This document shows, piece by piece, positions 20,101-21,386 of a stretch of DNA of 21,386 bases. Under the pieces are notes generated by a model. That model ran no database searches and was not told where the DNA came from. It saw only the letters and a list, made by a program, of their open reading frames with translations. Within the stretch, counting starts at the first letter, position 1. Each line of letters starts with the position of its first letter. Location: NCBI GenBank assembly GCA_049999725.1, contig JBNGIS010005883.1, positions 1 to 21,386 of the forward strand, written 5' to 3'. Position numbers and translations under genes: made by a program. This stretch comes from Haplomitrium mnioides. Its lineage: Eukaryota > Marchantiophyta > Haplomitriopsida > Calobryales.

Positions 20101-20922
20101 TCTACTGTGGCTACAAGACATTAATTCTAGTTATGGGAAGAAGACATCGCAATAGATCCGTGAGCTCTCCACGAAAGCAGTTACTTCCCAAGGCTTGGTT
20201 ATCTGGCTGCTAGCTAAGGTAACAAAAAATGAATCTATTCATTTGTTGTGTATTTTGTTCGTAAGTGTAGTGTTGTGTTTTTGTATTCTTCGTTCTTCCA
20301 TCAGACTATGTTATGTGTTATGAGTTGAGGCTGGAAATGTGTTTGTCTTTTGTTGAGAGGACTAAGTCCGTAGAGGGCTGAAGTATTGTTCGAGTGGGAA
20401 CACAAGGGAGAGTAGAGTAGAGCAGTGAGTTCTCGTTGTTTATGACCCTAGAGGGAAATCATAGGACTTGAAGATGTACTTGTGATTGGTGCTCATTTAA
20501 ACCATTTTTCAATAAAGTGCTATTCTTATTATTGCATATGTCTATGATTTCATTTCCGCACCTGTCTTGGTCTATCTCTCCTTGTCAACACACCTAAAAT
20601 CAAACACATTTGAATTATTTCTTTTCAGTTATGAGTTACTATCCCTGAGCCACAAGACAAGCCTGCTTGCCAAAAAAGTTGTTTGTGGTTCCTATGTCGG
20701 TCTTGGGGGAAGAAGCACCCTCACGATCCCTTGTGTCCTGGTGGACCTCACTACCACCACGACCAAGAGTATCCCTAGATAGCTTGATCAGCGGGAAACC
20801 TTACCTCATCCCAGTCCAGTGATGAAAAATCCAGAAGTTAGGCACCAATATACTACAACCAAATCGAACCAATCCCAAAGGCAGGGCTCCTCTCCCTATG
20901 CCTTGAAAATCAAGACCTAATA
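16995..20922 (+). repeat. Second LTR (~3.93 kb) of the gypsy array
   Basis: It is similar to the left LTR over its full length. By eye I count 12 differences in about 415 bp near the start and about 25 in about 480 bp near the end, mostly transitions. It starts TA and ends TA where the left copy has TG and CA. It has one copy of the 58-bp unit and a small insertion near 20210. No gene is supported inside. It is followed by a primer site and internal leader rather than by copia sequence or a target duplication, so it serves as the 3' LTR of one unit and the 5' LTR of the next. Confidence 0.88.
20511..20516 (+). promoter_or_regulatory. Poly(A) signal AATAAA of the second LTR
   Basis: It stands at the same place and in the same sequence context as the signal in the left LTR, with no change for tens of bases on either side. 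Confidence 0.6.
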
Positions 20923-21386
20923 GTAGCGCCGTTGCCGTTTTGGTGGCTCTTCTATGGGCTACAATGAGACCCCTACAACCAGTATGTCTTTTGCTGAAAT
21001 GACGGAAGTAGGTGACATGACCTTGGACCATTTCCTATACCACATGTGGGTGGAGACCATCGATACTTTGTGGTGGCTAGCTACATGGATTCCGTTGGAT
21101 ACTCTTAGTTTTGACGGCATAGAGCCGATTACCAGCCTTCGATCTCTACAGTGATTAGTATTTTTTTTTGTTGTGCATTTTAGTTAGTTCTCGTGGAGTC
21201 GGTTTCTTTATATCCAATGAACTATAGTGTTTCTCTTCAAGCCAGCATAGTTCTCTTACATTCCAGATCTAAGGTGTGCCACACCTTTCTTTTGTCAATT
21301 CTATTTGCATTTGCATGTTGGGCTAGAGGCCGTGGGCTGTAGGTTTCTTTTATTTTCGTGGCACATCCCTCTTCTGGAATCTTGGA
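20923..21386 (+). mobile_element. Start of a second gypsy internal region, cut by the window end
   Basis: This stretch matches 10417-10875, the primer site and leader of the first unit, over its full length and runs off the window at TCTTGGA. It includes a leader ORF at 20954-21154 (66 codons, MGYNETPTTSMSFAEM), which is longer than its counterpart because the first copy has an indel after codon ~50. No gag domain is reached before the window ends. It shows that at least one further internal region lies to the right in the same orientation. Confidence 0.85.
20924..20940 (+). other. Second tRNA-Asp-type primer binding site
   Basis: TAGCGCCGTTGCCGTTT lies one base after the end of the second LTR. 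It keeps the CGCCGTTGCC core exactly but has G-to-A at position 2 and three changes at its end, giving 13 of 17 matches. Its presence shows that a new internal region starts here. Confidence 0.75.

Larger units (their letters stand above)
6458..20922 (+). mobile_element. Ty3/gypsy retrotransposon, Athila/Tat-related, very long LTRs
   Basis: This unit is about 14.5 kb: LTR 3959 bp, internal region 6578 bp, LTR 3928 bp. The order PR-RT-RNase H-IN defines Ty3/gypsy. The tRNA-Asp-type primer site and the ITLRSG motif between gag and protease are traits of the plant Athila/Tat group. No second (archaeal-type) RNase H of Tat elements and no envelope-like gene of Athila elements is visible. It interrupts copia RNase H at 6458. 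The internal region is dead, with stops in every domain. The sequence after 20922 continues as a second internal region, so this unit is the left part of a tandem array. Confidence 0.88.

Noticed and set aside
1-21386. CRISPR array, tRNA, rRNA, bacterial operon or phage system
   Set aside because: No regularly spaced identical repeats, no cloverleaf or rRNA signature, and all recognisable proteins are plant retrotransposon domains.

Overview
The window reads as silenced, repeat-rich nuclear DNA of a land plant, most likely a seed plant. I found no host gene, tRNA, rRNA or CRISPR array. Every recognisable coding stretch belongs to LTR retrotransposons, and all of them carry stop codons or frame breaks. 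The order gag-PR-IN-RT-RNase H of the first element, and the plant-type ITLRSG motif and tRNA-Asp primer site of the second, point to plants. I cannot name the species.

Layout. Positions 1-1964 are AT-rich non-coding DNA with an (ATATT)n run, a decayed ~20-bp periodic repeat, an 8-bp hairpin and a polypurine stretch. Positions 1965-6457 hold a Ty1/copia element: a putative 378-bp 5' LTR, a degenerate primer site, then gag, protease, an integrase whose catalytic core is deleted, reverse transcriptase and part of RNase H. At 6458, inside the RNase H coding region, a Ty3/gypsy element has inserted; the rest of the copia element must lie beyond the window.

The gypsy element has a very long LTR of about 3.96 kb (6458-10416), a tRNA-Asp-type primer binding site (10418), a leader, a decayed gag (11056-12230), and a 1548-codon gag-tail/protease/RT/RNase H/integrase frame (12184-16827). 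That frame keeps one phase throughout but has 11 internal stops. Only 167 bp separate it from a second long LTR (16995-20922). There is no envelope-like gene. Pol looks Athila/Tat-related, with no second RNase H, but the layout is atypical.

After the second LTR the sequence runs straight into another primer site and another internal leader (20923-21386) matching that of the first unit. The window therefore shows LTR-internal-LTR-internal, the left part of a head-to-tail tandem array inside a copia host. The intact element would have used gag for particles, PR for processing, RT/RNase H for tRNA-primed reverse transcription and IN for insertion. These copies cannot make full proteins themselves.
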